Of a DNA stretch of 64,000 nucleotides, positions 1 through 7,175 are shown piece after piece; within the stretch, counting starts at the first letter, position 1, and every line of letters starts with the position of its first letter. Source of the stretch: Bdellovibrionales bacterium (GTDB lineage Bacteria; Bdellovibrionota; Bdellovibrionia; Bdellovibrionales; UBA1609); assembly GCA_019637855.1 (NCBI GenBank), contig JAHBUX010000004.1, positions 62,001 through 126,000 on the forward strand, in the 5' to 3' direction. Below the pieces are notes generated by a model. It did no database searches. It was not told the DNA's origin and was given only the letters and a program-made list of their open reading frames with translations. The translations under genes and the position numbers were made by a program.

Positions 1-542
1 AACAGACCAAATGCGGCGGCGTTGAGCCCCTGCAGCTCTCGGCGATAGCGCACAAGATTGATATAGGCTTCCAAAATATCACGTTTGCTCCAAGCAAGCT
101 CGAACGCCAGGGCTTTCGAATAACGATCGAGAAGAGATAAGAGCGGCTCTCTCTGGAATCTCAACCACGAAACGTTGGCATTTCTCACTTTGTCCCGCTC
201 GATCAGCTGCACCAGTTGTAGTGTCAGACTGCTTTGCTTGTTCAGTAAAGAAAGCGGATCAAGCCCAGGATGGTAAAAAAAGCGCCGGTCTTCGCTGCTC
301 AGAACAGCGTTGAGAAAAGACGATGGTACATCGGCAAGTGAAATCCAGTTTAGACGCCTGGCGGACTTTTCCGCGCGCACGCCGTCGAGAACCTGACCCT
401 GCCGATCCAAGAGAGCACGATCGGAAGCTTTGAAATCGTGTTTAATTTGCGCGAGAGACGGCGTGCGGCTGACCTGGAAAAGCAGTGTCATCGCCAATAC
501 GGCAAGAGCTATCGACAAAGTGCAAAAAAAGAAGCGTCGCAA
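1..542 (-). CDS. pbpC: Penicillin-binding protein 1C-like peptidoglycan glycosyltransferase (5' part, runs off the left edge)
   Basis: The visible part is the first ~180 residues of a GT51 peptidoglycan glycosyltransferase, which polymerises lipid II in the periplasm. After a short basic stretch there is one hydrophobic signal anchor. Then comes a PBP1C-like N-terminus (LLDRQGQVLDGVRAE) and the glycosyltransferase motif SSEDRRFFYHPGLDPLSL, which carries the catalytic Glu. The later NLVRYRRELQGLNAAAFGL resembles the NLVPYG..EGVEAAA block of the family. The usual GGSTLTMQ motif is changed to QSSLTLQL. No ATG fits. I chose TTG at 542 because AGAGG lies 7 nt upstream and the signal anchor starts directly after it. 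The transpeptidase domain, if present, lies outside the window. PBP1A or a monofunctional enzyme is possible but less likely. Confidence 0.75.
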   Translation of the reverse strand, partial: MRRFFFCTLSIALAVLAMTLLFQVSRTPSLAQIKHDFKASDRALLDRQGQVLDGVRAEKSARRLNWISLADVPSSFLNAVLSSEDRRFFYHPGLDPLSLLNKQSSLTLQLVQLIERDKVRNANVSWLRFQREPLLSLLDRYSKALAFELAWSKRDILEAYINLVRYRRELQGLNAAAFGL

Positions 543-664
543 GCCTGAACCTCTTAAGGTTGAACCGTAGGGCCAGTTAAATCTCTCATTGAGGTGCTTG
601 CAACTAGTAAACCACGGCCCTCCACCGTCAATCCGCCATGGCCGGGCCGTGTGAATCGGATGGG

Positions 665-748
665 CTACTTGTGTTTGCGCATCAGCTTCTTTTTACGAGC
701 CTTCCGACGTGCATGCAGCCTGTTTTTCGTACGCTTTTTGCCTTTCAT
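665..748 (-). CDS. 27-residue very basic peptide
   Basis: An ATG preceded by GGAG opens a 27-codon frame that is almost entirely Lys, Arg and His (it begins MKGKKRTKNRLHARR). Such tiny basic proteins occur in bacteria as ribosome-associated peptides, for example Thx or AURKAIP1/COX24-domain proteins. The sequence fits that general type, but I cannot place it in a family. It lies between the PBP1C-like gene and tRNA-Arg and has its own ribosome binding site. It could be a chance frame, but composition and RBS make a real gene the better reading. Confidence 0.55.
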   Translation of the reverse strand: MKGKKRTKNRLHARRKARKKKLMRKHK

Positions 749-841
749 AACAGCACTCCCGTTGTAAAAAATTTAGATCCGCCTAGAGGATACTTTGACT
801 ATTGAAGGTTTCCCAGTTCATTTAGTCAATCCACAAGAAAG

Positions 842-918
842 GTGCCCGTAGCTCAGTTGGATAGAGTGTCAGCCTCCGAAGCTGAAGGTCGCGCGTTCGA
901 ATCGCGCCGGGCACACCA
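842..918 (+). tRNA. tRNA-Arg (anticodon CCG)
   Basis: The 77-nt sequence folds as a cloverleaf. The acceptor GTGCCCG pairs with CGGGCAC, and the CCA end is encoded. The anticodon stem TCAGC/GCTGA encloses the loop CTCCGAA, giving anticodon CCG, and the T arm carries the GTTCGAATC motif. It reads arginine codon CGG. Accessory-looking DNA (hypothetical gene, tandem repeat, RAYT) lies just downstream, but I found no copy of the tRNA 3' end that would mark an integration. Confidence 0.95.
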
Positions 919-1003
919 GATTTTTCACAGAAAAAATCCGTCATTTTTCGACTCCCGACTTCTCTAAATTTCCCGGCTCCAAGCAGTTGCCCGACAATCC
1001 AGT

Positions 1004-1399
1004 TCAATGTTTTGTCGTGCGCGCTTGGTTTCCATAAATATACAGCGGATTATAGGTAATATGCGCAGCACTCTGTTTACCAAGCAAAGTGCTGCCAATG
1101 GATAGTACGTCGAGGGGCCACCACCGATTATTGCGACGACCAAGGATCACATACATCATGTCGAGCCTACAGCTATGTTTACTGATATCTGGATCGATAG
1201 GGACGTGGCGCAACTTTCTTCCATCTTCCAGGTGAAAGCCGATTGTATTTTTTGTGAGGTCCGAGATAACGGCAGTCCCTTCATAGATCTCATCAATTTG
1301 GCTATCATCGAATTCAAGATGGACCTTCATTAGATATGCGATCCAGGCATCAAAAAGGACAGTTTTACGATTGTCTTCGCTGGTAAGTGTTCGATTCAT
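1004..1399 (-). CDS. Hypothetical protein, 131 aa
   Basis: I do not recognise this soluble protein. It has no signal peptide or membrane segment. The N-terminal third is acidic and helical (FDDSQIDEIYEG), followed by beta-rich sequence with IGFHLEDGRKLRHVPID and a central GRRNNRWWPLDVLSIGSTL. A strong GGAGG lies 6 nt before the ATG, which supports the start and makes this a real gene. It stands between tRNA-Arg and the tandem repeat array, in an accessory-looking patch, and may be a cargo gene. Confidence 0.6.
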   Translation of the reverse strand: MNRTLTSEDNRKTVLFDAWIAYLMKVHLEFDDSQIDEIYEGTAVISDLTKNTIGFHLEDGRKLRHVPIDPDISKHSCRLDMMYVILGRRNNRWWPLDVLSIGSTLLGKQSAAHITYNPLYIYGNQARTTKH

Positions 1400-1786
1400 G
1401 AAATTCCTCCGCGAGGAGGGATATCAAACGCAACGCCAGGCTCTCCCTCGCTGTATTGCTTTTCAAGCCCGCTATTCGGACAGAGTTCCGATGTTCGGAT
1501 CGCTTAGACTTTCTGCGGGTTCCACGCTTTGCAGTTTGCTTAAGAAGCCGCTTAGCGCCTGTCGATCACGGTCGTACCACTGTTTGAATCACCACTTTTC
1601 AGCGGTTACGTACGGGCTAGGCTTGTGCTCATCGAGCCACGGGCATGGCTCATGCTCACGGCTCATCGGCTCATCGGCTCATCGGCTCACGGCTCATCGG
1701 CTCATCGGCTCACGGCTCATCGGCTCACGGCTCATCGGCTCATCGGCTCACGGCTCATCGACTCACGGGATGCCTACGAAGAGACA
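1400..1786. other. Intergenic stretch holding the repeat array
   Basis: No gene is supported here. The forward reading frames that stay open across it do so because the repeat units contain no stop codon; their products are reiterations such as AHRLIGS. The left part holds the promoter side of the hypothetical gene at 1004-1399. The right part is filled by the tandem array at 1659-1765, which ends about 20 nt before the stop codon of the RAYT gene. Confidence 0.6.
1659..1765. repeat. Tandem array of mixed 8-nt and 7-nt units (CGGCTCAT / CGGCTCA)
   Basis: Fourteen units lie head to tail without gaps: nine of CGGCTCAT (L), four of CGGCTCA (S) and one last variant CGACTCA. The order is L L L S L L S L S L L S L S'. 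The total is 107 nt, which equals 9x8 + 5x7. A degenerate lead-in with GGCATGGCTCATGCTCA precedes it from about 1640. The array abuts the 3' end of a RAYT transposase gene. It lacks the spacer structure of a CRISPR and looks like a slippage-prone variable-number repeat. Confidence 0.9.
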
Positions 1787-2392
1787 CTACGCCCAAGCTG
1801 GGGCCGTATCTTCGAATGAATAAGACCGCGCTTCCCTCTTTGCACGCCCGCGCTGTTTACGGAGGTAAGCGTTCATCTCCGACAAATACTCCTCACGCCG
1901 GGCTCGCCCAGCCAAACCTTCGAGTCGGTTGGCGCAGAAGTAGTTATGTAGCCGCATCTCTTCCACTGAACTCATCAAGACGCGCGTGTAGGCAAGCCCC
2001 TGCCAAAAGCGGCCGAACTTATTTCCTCTACGCGCGCCAGTGACCTTTCTTGCGATTCTACCCGTCACTGATTTGAGAAATTTCTGAAACTGCCCTCGTG
2101 AACTGCAGCGTGCCTTGATGTGCAGATGATTCCCCATGTTCACAAAATCCCCCACACTCACGCCGAATTTTCGAGCCTTGGAATAAATCAGCTCGCGAAT
2201 AAATGTCTGATTGGGCGCGGCCTTGAGACTCAATTTTCCATAAGCCTTATCACTCTTTAAAACCAAATGGATCCATTTGCGGGAGTAAAACGGGCGCTCC
2301 AACTTACGATGCCCCTTGGTCTTCAGCCCACCGTACTCCGTGCGCCCATATCTTGACTTGGTTTTCGAATCAAAAAGACTTTGCTGTTTCAT
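1787..2392 (-). mobile_element. REP-associated tyrosine transposase (RAYT, Y1/IS200-like), 201 aa
   Basis: The product has the Y1 transposase (HUH) layout. An HxH metal-binding pair sits in MGNHLHIKAR near residue 87. It is followed by a helix (GQFQKFLKSVTGRIAR), the RAYT-like FWQGLAYTRVL block, and EEMRLHNYFCANRLEGL, which aligns with the helix after the nickase core and contains a candidate catalytic Tyr. The C-terminus is Arg/Lys-rich. RAYTs are single-copy, domesticated relatives of IS200/IS605 transposases linked to spread of REP palindromes. The gene has no obvious terminal inverted repeats. It is flanked by a tandem repeat at its 3' end and by three CCGCAT motifs upstream (about 2518-2542). 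Confidence 0.85.
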
Positions 2393-2824
2393 TCTCGGGG
2401 CAATATATTTATATGAATCAAATCATGCAATTAAGAACGCTCCGTGACACTTTCGAACCTTTAGACCTGCCGTCACTGAGGCCTGTCCAATCGCTATCAC
2501 GCTAGTCCCGTACAGCCCCGCATCACCGCATAGCCCGCATCAAGATGAATCTCCTTGGCACCCAATCCTCAGCAGAATTTTAGAAATTCGTTCGGGTAAT
2601 CTGTGGATTGGCTCCATCTAAAATACCGATTAGGACGGCAAATCGCTCAATGGCCGCCGTTCTCCCCGCCGCCCGCTCCCCCCGCCGCTCCCCACTCCCG
2701 GCAGCCCCAGCCCCGCCCGCGATAGAAGCTACGGCGCTTGCCGCGCCCCTGCTGCCGCACGAGATCTCACCTTCGAGGTGTTGCACCTGCTGGCCGCAAA
2801 TTCTGACCGTCCATGTGAGGACTA

Positions 2825-2850
2825 TTCCGTGCGCATCCGCGCGCACGGAA
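2825..2850. repeat. Perfect 10-bp hairpin
   Basis: TTCCGTGCGC and GCGCACGGAA are exact reverse complements around the 6-nt loop ATCCGC. A weak T-run (GTAAGTTTT) follows on the plus strand, so it could be a terminator of an unannotated transcript. It could equally be a REP-like palindrome of the neighbouring RAYT. Confidence 0.6.
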
Positions 2851-3075
2851 GGTAAGTTTTGAAAGCGATTAAAAATCTAACTAGAGTTTTAGAAACCCCT
2901 TAATGCTACGCACTTTTGAACCTCTTAGCTTGGGCACTCAAAACATCTGCGCGCCGAGAGATGACCGCCTTTGCCCCCTTTTGTTTTGAATCCCACTATT
3001 TTAGACCCCATATTTTCAGGCTCGCACGGCTACACCGGCTGCGCAGCTTCACCCCTTACCTTCAAATCCGCAGTG

Positions 3076-3106
3076 CACATATCGCGTTTCGCAAACGCGA
3101 TGTGTG
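3076..3106. repeat. Long hairpin (14 bp) upstream of the thioesterase gene
   Basis: ATCGCGTTT and AAACGCGAT pair exactly across a CGC loop. The stem extends outward through CACAT/GTGTG with one G-T pair, giving 14 bp in total. No T-run follows, so it does not look like an intrinsic terminator. It lies 40 bp upstream of the next start codon and may be a regulatory or REP-type palindrome. Confidence 0.6.
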
Positions 3107-3146
3107 AGGGCTTGCTTGTTTTAGCTTGTGAACGCAGTATCTGCTC

Positions 3147-3596
3147 ATGGAACGCGCGGGGCTAGAGCAGCTTCTTCGAGAGCAGATGCCGTTGGCGCTC
3201 GCTATGGATGTGCGAGTGGCTTTGGCTGACGCCAACTCCATCGAACTCACCTGTCGGTTGGCGCCCAATCATAACCATCTCGGGTCAGCCTTTGGCGGAT
3301 CACTTAGTGCGCTTATGATTCTGGCCGCCTACTGCCGACTATTTCACCTAATGAACGGGCAAGGCCATGTGCTGCTCAAAAGCAGCCAAATGGAGTTCTT
3401 CAAACCTGTACATGAAGATCTGCGTGCGATTTGCGGTCCGCCAGACCCACGCGAAGCGCAGGAGTTTTTGAAAACCTACAACAAGAAAGGCCGGGCCCGA
3501 CTCACGCTAGTCAGTGAAATTCGTCTCACTGACGGCACCGTCGCCGCCCGCATGACCGGGGAGTTTGTGGGGCGCGAAGAAGCTTCCGGGAAGTAG
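3147..3596 (+). CDS. Hotdog-fold thioesterase-like protein (YiiD C-terminal type), 149 aa
   Basis: The protein resembles the putative thioesterase domain found at the C-terminus of YiiD. It has an N-terminal helix (LEQLLREQMPLALAMDVRV), a beta-strand pair, then NHLGSAFGGSLSALMILAAY, the typical hotdog helix where the substrate binds, followed by LKSSQMEFFKPV and a final beta-sheet. Such enzymes hydrolyse acyl-CoA or acyl-ACP thioesters in the cytosol; the substrate cannot be read from the sequence. The start is the first ATG, with no strong ribosome binding site. The gene stands alone behind the hairpin-rich non-coding region. Confidence 0.7.
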   Translation: MERAGLEQLLREQMPLALAMDVRVALADANSIELTCRLAPNHNHLGSAFGGSLSALMILAAYCRLFHLMNGQGHVLLKSSQMEFFKPVHEDLRAICGPPDPREAQEFLKTYNKKGRARLTLVSEIRLTDGTVAARMTGEFVGREEASGK

Positions 3597-3748
3597 CCTT
3601 TCACCGTAAACCGCCCCTATTCCACTCACTTACCGCTCACCACATCCCGCGCCTTAACATATTTTAATAACCAACAAAAAATCCCTCGCAGCATTGCCAG
3701 GTCAGGGGCCTTGCGCTAAAACGGGCTCTATTGGGAAAGGGGGCTGCC

Positions 3749-4234
3749 GTGAAAGTAACTATCGCCGCGTTTGTTCTTACGATTCTCGCCGTTGTCGGTT
3801 GCGCAAAACCGTATGCTCCCATGAGCCTTCAGCACACCACAAAAGGTGTCGAGTTTCTTAGTGGCGACGTAGCACCCGCCTACTGCAGCCAAGCCGCCTA
3901 TGAAAAAGAACCAGCCTGCTTTGCTTCTGCACCAGAGAAAGTTTGCGAACAACCCTACTACTCCAACTCTCCCGCCTGCCTGCTTTCAGCGCCGGCCTTT
4001 TGCTCCGAGCCCTCCTACGGCGACACCCCAGCCTGCTATGCTTCGGCTCCGCAATACTGTGAAGATGATTTTTACGCCAACAAACTGGCCTGTCTGGGAA
4101 CTATGCCCAACTACTGCGACCAGCCGGAACACTCAACTAAGCCGTCATGCCTGCGCCTACGTGAAAGTAAGCTGACCTATTATTGCCGCCGCTTAGACAC
4201 ACTCGGCATCTGCCCCGAGGCTTATCGCTATTGA
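3749..4234 (+). CDS. Cysteine-rich repeat lipoprotein, 161 aa
   Basis: A GTG start with AAAGGGGG a few bases upstream gives a lipoprotein signal peptide ending in the lipobox VVGC (Cys18). From about residue 42 to 140 there are five units of 18-20 residues, each built as AP-x-[YF]-C-x10-C with a Tyr near the middle and Pro-Ala before the second Cys (for example APAFCSEPSYGDTPACYAS). The C-x10-C spacing is identical in all five units, and 7-8 residues separate the units. The regular Cys pairs suggest a disulfide-stabilised solenoid or rod on the membrane surface. I know no family match. The gene converges with, and overlaps by 7 nt, the next lipoprotein gene. Confidence 0.75.
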   Translation: MKVTIAAFVLTILAVVGCAKPYAPMSLQHTTKGVEFLSGDVAPAYCSQAAYEKEPACFASAPEKVCEQPYYSNSPACLLSAPAFCSEPSYGDTPACYASAPQYCEDDFYANKLACLGTMPNYCDQPEHSTKPSCLRLRESKLTYYCRRLDTLGICPEAYRY

Positions 4235-4779
4235 ACCGCATCGCAATTGAAGTTGACCACCAGCTCAGCCTGCTTGCTGGAATCGACCGACGATGTCGCA
4301 TTCTGACAAGTCAACTGACCGGCCAAATGACGACCCACCATTTGCACTCGCATCTCACAGCTCTCGACCTGCAACGGACTGCCGGGCGCGCTTGAGTTAA
4401 AATCAAACGTCCCCTGCGGCGAGCGGCCATCCAAGGTCACACGCGCCAAATCCGTGGGTCTATATTCCTCACGCGTTTGGCGCACATCCAATCCCGGAAA
4501 GCGAATGCGCAAACGGTCCGAAGGCCCATTACGCATCACCATCGTGAAACCATTCGCGTTCAACAAGCAGCCGAACACCGCAGCGGAATTCGTCGGCTGA
4601 TAGACCGACTGTTCAAGCACAACGCCCGACAGATCACGATATTGAACGCTCGAGTTAAAGGTGCGCGGATAATCTATGTCCAACTCTTGAATCACAGGCT
4701 CCGTCAGCAAGCTCTTTTGTTCACCACAAGCACTCAACATAAGCAGCGCGGACACCGTCAACAAAACTCTCAGTTTCAC
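4228..4779 (-). CDS. Lipoprotein, 183 aa, unknown function
   Basis: The best start is GTG at 4779, with GGAGGAG 6 nt upstream; a TTG farther up would overlap that site. The signal peptide MKLRVLLTVSALLMLSAC ends in a lipobox at Cys18, so the mature protein begins CGEQKSLLTEP. The rest is a beta-rich domain with two Cys residues near the C-terminus (ESCEMRVQMV and LTCQNATSS), which may form a disulfide in the periplasm. I do not recognise a family. Confidence 0.7.
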   Translation of the reverse strand: MKLRVLLTVSALLMLSACGEQKSLLTEPVIQELDIDYPRTFNSSVQYRDLSGVVLEQSVYQPTNSAAVFGCLLNANGFTMVMRNGPSDRLRIRFPGLDVRQTREEYRPTDLARVTLDGRSPQGTFDFNSSAPGSPLQVESCEMRVQMVGRHLAGQLTCQNATSSVDSSKQAELVVNFNCDAVQ

Positions 4780-4874
4780 TATAGACTCCTCCAACCGTCC
4801 GCATCCATATCAACCTACGCCCACCTCTTCAACTGCCCTTTTAGTCCACAGCCGCTTCTGCCGATCCTATCTCT

Positions 4875-5285
4875 ATGAAAGCACTTATACTCTGTCTCAG
4901 TTTGATACCTATTGCAGCCGCAGCCGAACTCGATGAACACCAGAGAAAAGGTCTTTCTGACACCAAGAAAATGCTAGTGAATCCCTCCGAACGCAATGAA
5001 GCCATCAAAAACGACAAGAAGGCCAAAGAGGTCGACGCCAAAGTCGACGCGTTGGCTGGCTCCCCAGAAAACAAAGAAGAGATCTATGGAATCGCAGCCT
5101 CAGTGATGGAGAAGATCACCGTGGAAGCCCAAGGCGATCCAGAGAAAATGCAGCGCCTTTTGCTTGAGGCGCAGACCAATCCGAAAGCATTTTACGATAA
5201 GTATTTTACGGAAGCGGACAAAGCGCGGGTTCGCGCCGTCTCAGGCAAAATCGAGAGCAAAAAAACCAGCATGCCCCGCAAGTAA
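4875..5285 (+). CDS. Secreted helical protein, 136 aa
   Basis: The N-terminus MKALILCLSLIPIAAAA is a signal peptide. The mature part is highly charged, rich in Lys, Glu and Asp, and predicted to be almost wholly helical (KNDKKAKEVDAKVDALAG, GIAASVMEKITVEAQGDPEK). There are no cysteines outside the signal peptide. The stop codon lies 2 nt from the stop of the convergent ExbD-like gene. Function unknown; it may be periplasmic and relate to the neighbouring motor complex, but that rests on position only. Confidence 0.65.
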   Translation: MKALILCLSLIPIAAAAELDEHQRKGLSDTKKMLVNPSERNEAIKNDKKAKEVDAKVDALAGSPENKEEIYGIAASVMEKITVEAQGDPEKMQRLLLEAQTNPKAFYDKYFTEADKARVRAVSGKIESKKTSMPRK

Positions 5286-5287
5286 GA

Positions 5288-5770
5288 CTACTTGCGGATC
5301 ACGGCGAATTTGAACTTAGTAAATCCAGCTTGCGAACCGGCCAAGATCACAGGGCTCAGGGCCTCGTAGTCCATATTGCGGTCAGCAACGATCACGATGC
5401 CTTCTTTTTTCGCTATCGTAGCACTTTCATTCAAACTCTTGAGCGTGCTGATCAACTGCGCTTGCTCCACCGGTTTCTCATCAACGACGAAACGACCGTT
5501 TTCTACACGCACCACGATGCCTTCCTGAATGAACTGGCTCTCAGCGGCCATCGGCAACTGCACCTTATCGACGTTCACCACGTCTTGTGAGTTGGCGTTG
5601 TTCATGATCAAGAAGATCACCAAAATCGAAAACGCATCGACCAGTGAAGTCAGCATCAACGATGCGACCATCGTGCGACGGAAGCGCGAACCGTTAGGCT
5701 TGATGCGCGAAGTACCGCCCAAAGCGGATCCGAGCTGCGTTTGACTTAAAGGTTGAGCAGAGTTCAACAT
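5288..5770 (-). CDS. ExbD/TolR-family biopolymer transport protein (second copy), 160 aa
   Basis: The layout is a ~40-residue cytoplasmic N-terminus, one membrane helix carrying the proton-relay Asp (LTSLVDAFSILVIFLIM) and a periplasmic domain ending FTKFKFAVIRK. These proteins couple the proton gradient, together with an ExbB-type channel, to work at the outer membrane, gliding or cell division. The ATG at 5770 has AAGGGTG upstream and is preferred to a GTG nine bases farther up. It is the last gene of an ExbB-ExbD-ExbD operon, 11 nt after the previous stop. Confidence 0.85.
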   Translation of the reverse strand: MLNSAQPLSQTQLGSALGGTSRIKPNGSRFRRTMVASLMLTSLVDAFSILVIFLIMNNANSQDVVNVDKVQLPMAAESQFIQEGIVVRVENGRFVVDEKPVEQAQLISTLKSLNESATIAKKEGIVIVADRNMDYEALSPVILAGSQAGFTKFKFAVIRK

Positions 5771-5781
5771 ACAAATCACCC

Positions 5782-6255
5782 TTACAAAGGCGCTATGCCG
5801 ATTTGATCCATCGACGCAGTTTTAAACTGCGCCATCAGTTGGATCAGATCGTCATATTTGGAAGACGGATTGGGCATCAGCAAAACTGTCTTCACATCGC
5901 TATATTGTGAAGCGAAGGCCTTGATCCACTCTTCCGTGCGCTTAAAGTTCACTTGACCAGCATCACCCGAGATCGTTGTCATGGCTTGCGAACCGCGCAA
6001 GCCTTTCACGTCTTTCACTTCAAAGCGGATATCACCGCGACTACCGAGGGATACCGTCACCGATCCCTGTTTCTCCTCTTGCTTCGTCTTCTCACTGCCG
6101 ACGGCCTGGCTCACATGAAATGAACCGAGGTTGATAAACACGGCAGTGACCAACAAGAAACAAATGCAAGTGGAGAGCACATCGATAAACGGCACAAGGT
6201 TCAACTCGAAGTTCATATTCTTCTTGCGACCTTTTTTATTTCCCGCGAAGTGCAT
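5782..6255 (-). CDS. ExbD/TolR-family biopolymer transport protein (first copy), 157 aa
   Basis: A short basic N-terminus (MHFAGNKKGRKKN) leads into NFELNLVPFIDVLSTCICFLL, the single membrane helix with the conserved Asp in PFIDVL. A periplasmic domain of about 110 residues follows. This copy differs from its downstream paralogue in sequence and loop length, so the two are probably non-redundant subunits, as in Agl/Gld-like or Tol-like motors. It lies between the channel gene and the second ExbD. Confidence 0.85.
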   Translation of the reverse strand: MHFAGNKKGRKKNMNFELNLVPFIDVLSTCICFLLVTAVFINLGSFHVSQAVGSEKTKQEEKQGSVTVSLGSRGDIRFEVKDVKGLRGSQAMTTISGDAGQVNFKRTEEWIKAFASQYSDVKTVLLMPNPSSKYDDLIQLMAQFKTASMDQIGIAPL

Positions 6256-6280
6256 GGCGATCTCCTCTTAATCCTAAAAA

Positions 6281-6967
6281 TTACTTCTCAACCGAACGCT
6301 TCGACGGAACCGAGTCGTAGTGGAAGCCGAGCAGGTTGTAGATGCGCAAAGCCGCCTGAGTCATATCGTCAGAAAGCTTGTTCACGCGGTTTTGCAGAAC
6401 CGAGTACATAACCAGAGCCGGGATGGCCATAATCAGACCGTAAGCTGTGGCGTGCATGGCTTCCGAAACACCGGCGGCGAGCATGGCAGCTTTAGTCAGT
6501 TGGTCAGCTTGCGAGATGGCAGCGAAAGAGCGAATCATACCGACGATCGTTCCAAGCAAACCGAGCAACGTACCCACGTTACCGAGCATGGCCAGAAATT
6601 CGATGCGGCTTTCGAGTTTGGACTGTTCGCGCACCAAAACTTCGTCCATTTTGGCTTGCACTTCTTCACGACCGCCCATGTTCTGAGCTGCGCTGGCGCC
6701 AGCTTCAACCACGTTGCGGAGAGCAGAATCGCGATCTAAGCTACGAGCTTGCAACAGCACGCGGTCCAGATTGCCTTTTTTGATATCTGTTTCGAAAAGG
6801 TTGGCTTGTTTGCGCAGGTCGGGTTGACGTTGCACATACAAACGGATTACGCGCTCAGCGATAATGGCGAGCGAGACCACTTGAGCTGCAGCGATAGGCA
6901 GCATCCAGAATCCACCGGTAGCAAAGAAGCTAACGATTGATCCGAAAAAGCTGGTGTTGGTTTCCAT
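6281..6967 (-). CDS. MotA/TolQ/ExbB proton-channel family protein, 228 aa
   Basis: Three membrane segments are visible: near residues 10-35 (GGFWMLPIAAAQVVSLAIIA), about 125-150 (LAMLGNVGTLLGLLGTIVGM) and about 170-195 (ATAYGLIMAIPALVMYSVLQN). GNVGTLLGLLGTIVGMIRSF and the AYGLIMAIPALV block are family signatures. It forms the five-subunit inner-membrane channel that drives ExbD/TolR subunits. The start has GGGAGAAG upstream. No TolA, TolB, Pal or TonB gene is nearby, so a link to Tol-Pal, TonB or a gliding-type motor cannot be decided here. Confidence 0.88.
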   Translation of the reverse strand: METNTSFFGSIVSFFATGGFWMLPIAAAQVVSLAIIAERVIRLYVQRQPDLRKQANLFETDIKKGNLDRVLLQARSLDRDSALRNVVEAGASAAQNMGGREEVQAKMDEVLVREQSKLESRIEFLAMLGNVGTLLGLLGTIVGMIRSFAAISQADQLTKAAMLAAGVSEAMHATAYGLIMAIPALVMYSVLQNRVNKLSDDMTQAALRIYNLLGFHYDSVPSKRSVEK

Positions 6968-7175
6968 GACTTCTCCCTAAAATTTGATAGTCCACCACGA
7001 AGTTCACCATGAACTTCTCGAGACTCCGGGGCCATCAGGGGCAAGGTTCAGGCCAGGTCGGGTTGTCGAAGTTTTGGATTTGGGGCAGAAAGAGTGACTT
7101 TTTATGGCACTTTTCGCTCAAACTGCGCTTCTTTCCGGAGTCTCTGGGGGATATAACTTAGAACAGGGGTGAATC

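Larger units (their letters stand above)
2393..3146. other. 754-bp non-coding region, GC-rich core, several hairpins
   Basis: I see no convincing gene. Open frames at 2580-2862 on both strands have low-complexity Ala/Gly/Pro/Arg products, lack ribosome binding sites and are driven by C-rich sequence. The region holds CGGCAGC (about 2698) that can pair with GCTGCCG (about 2750), GGCGC/GCGCC nested inside, overlapping CACCT/AGGTG hairpins near 2769-2788, and two strong perfect hairpins listed separately. It may encode a structured RNA or be a graveyard of RAYT-associated palindromes. It did not match RNase P, tmRNA, SRP or 6S signatures by eye. Confidence 0.45.

Noticed and set aside
1659-1765. 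CRISPR array
   Set aside because: Units are 7-8 nt, contiguous and without spacers. No cas gene is present in the window.
1371-2043. Three forward frames through the tandem repeat
   Set aside because: The repeat has no stop codons in any frame, so all frames stay open; the products are reiterated AHRLIGS-like strings and the frames overlap real genes on the other strand.
842-2400. Integrative element at tRNA-Arg
   Set aside because: No integrase gene and no repeat of the tRNA 3' end was found downstream.
2590-2850. RNase P, tmRNA, SRP or 6S RNA in the structured region
   Set aside because: The conserved cores of these RNAs were not found on either strand by eye.
2580-2862. Overlapping open frames on both strands in the C-rich region
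   Set aside because: Products are Ala/Gly/Pro/Arg-rich without motifs, no ribosome binding site, and openness follows from GC-rich composition.
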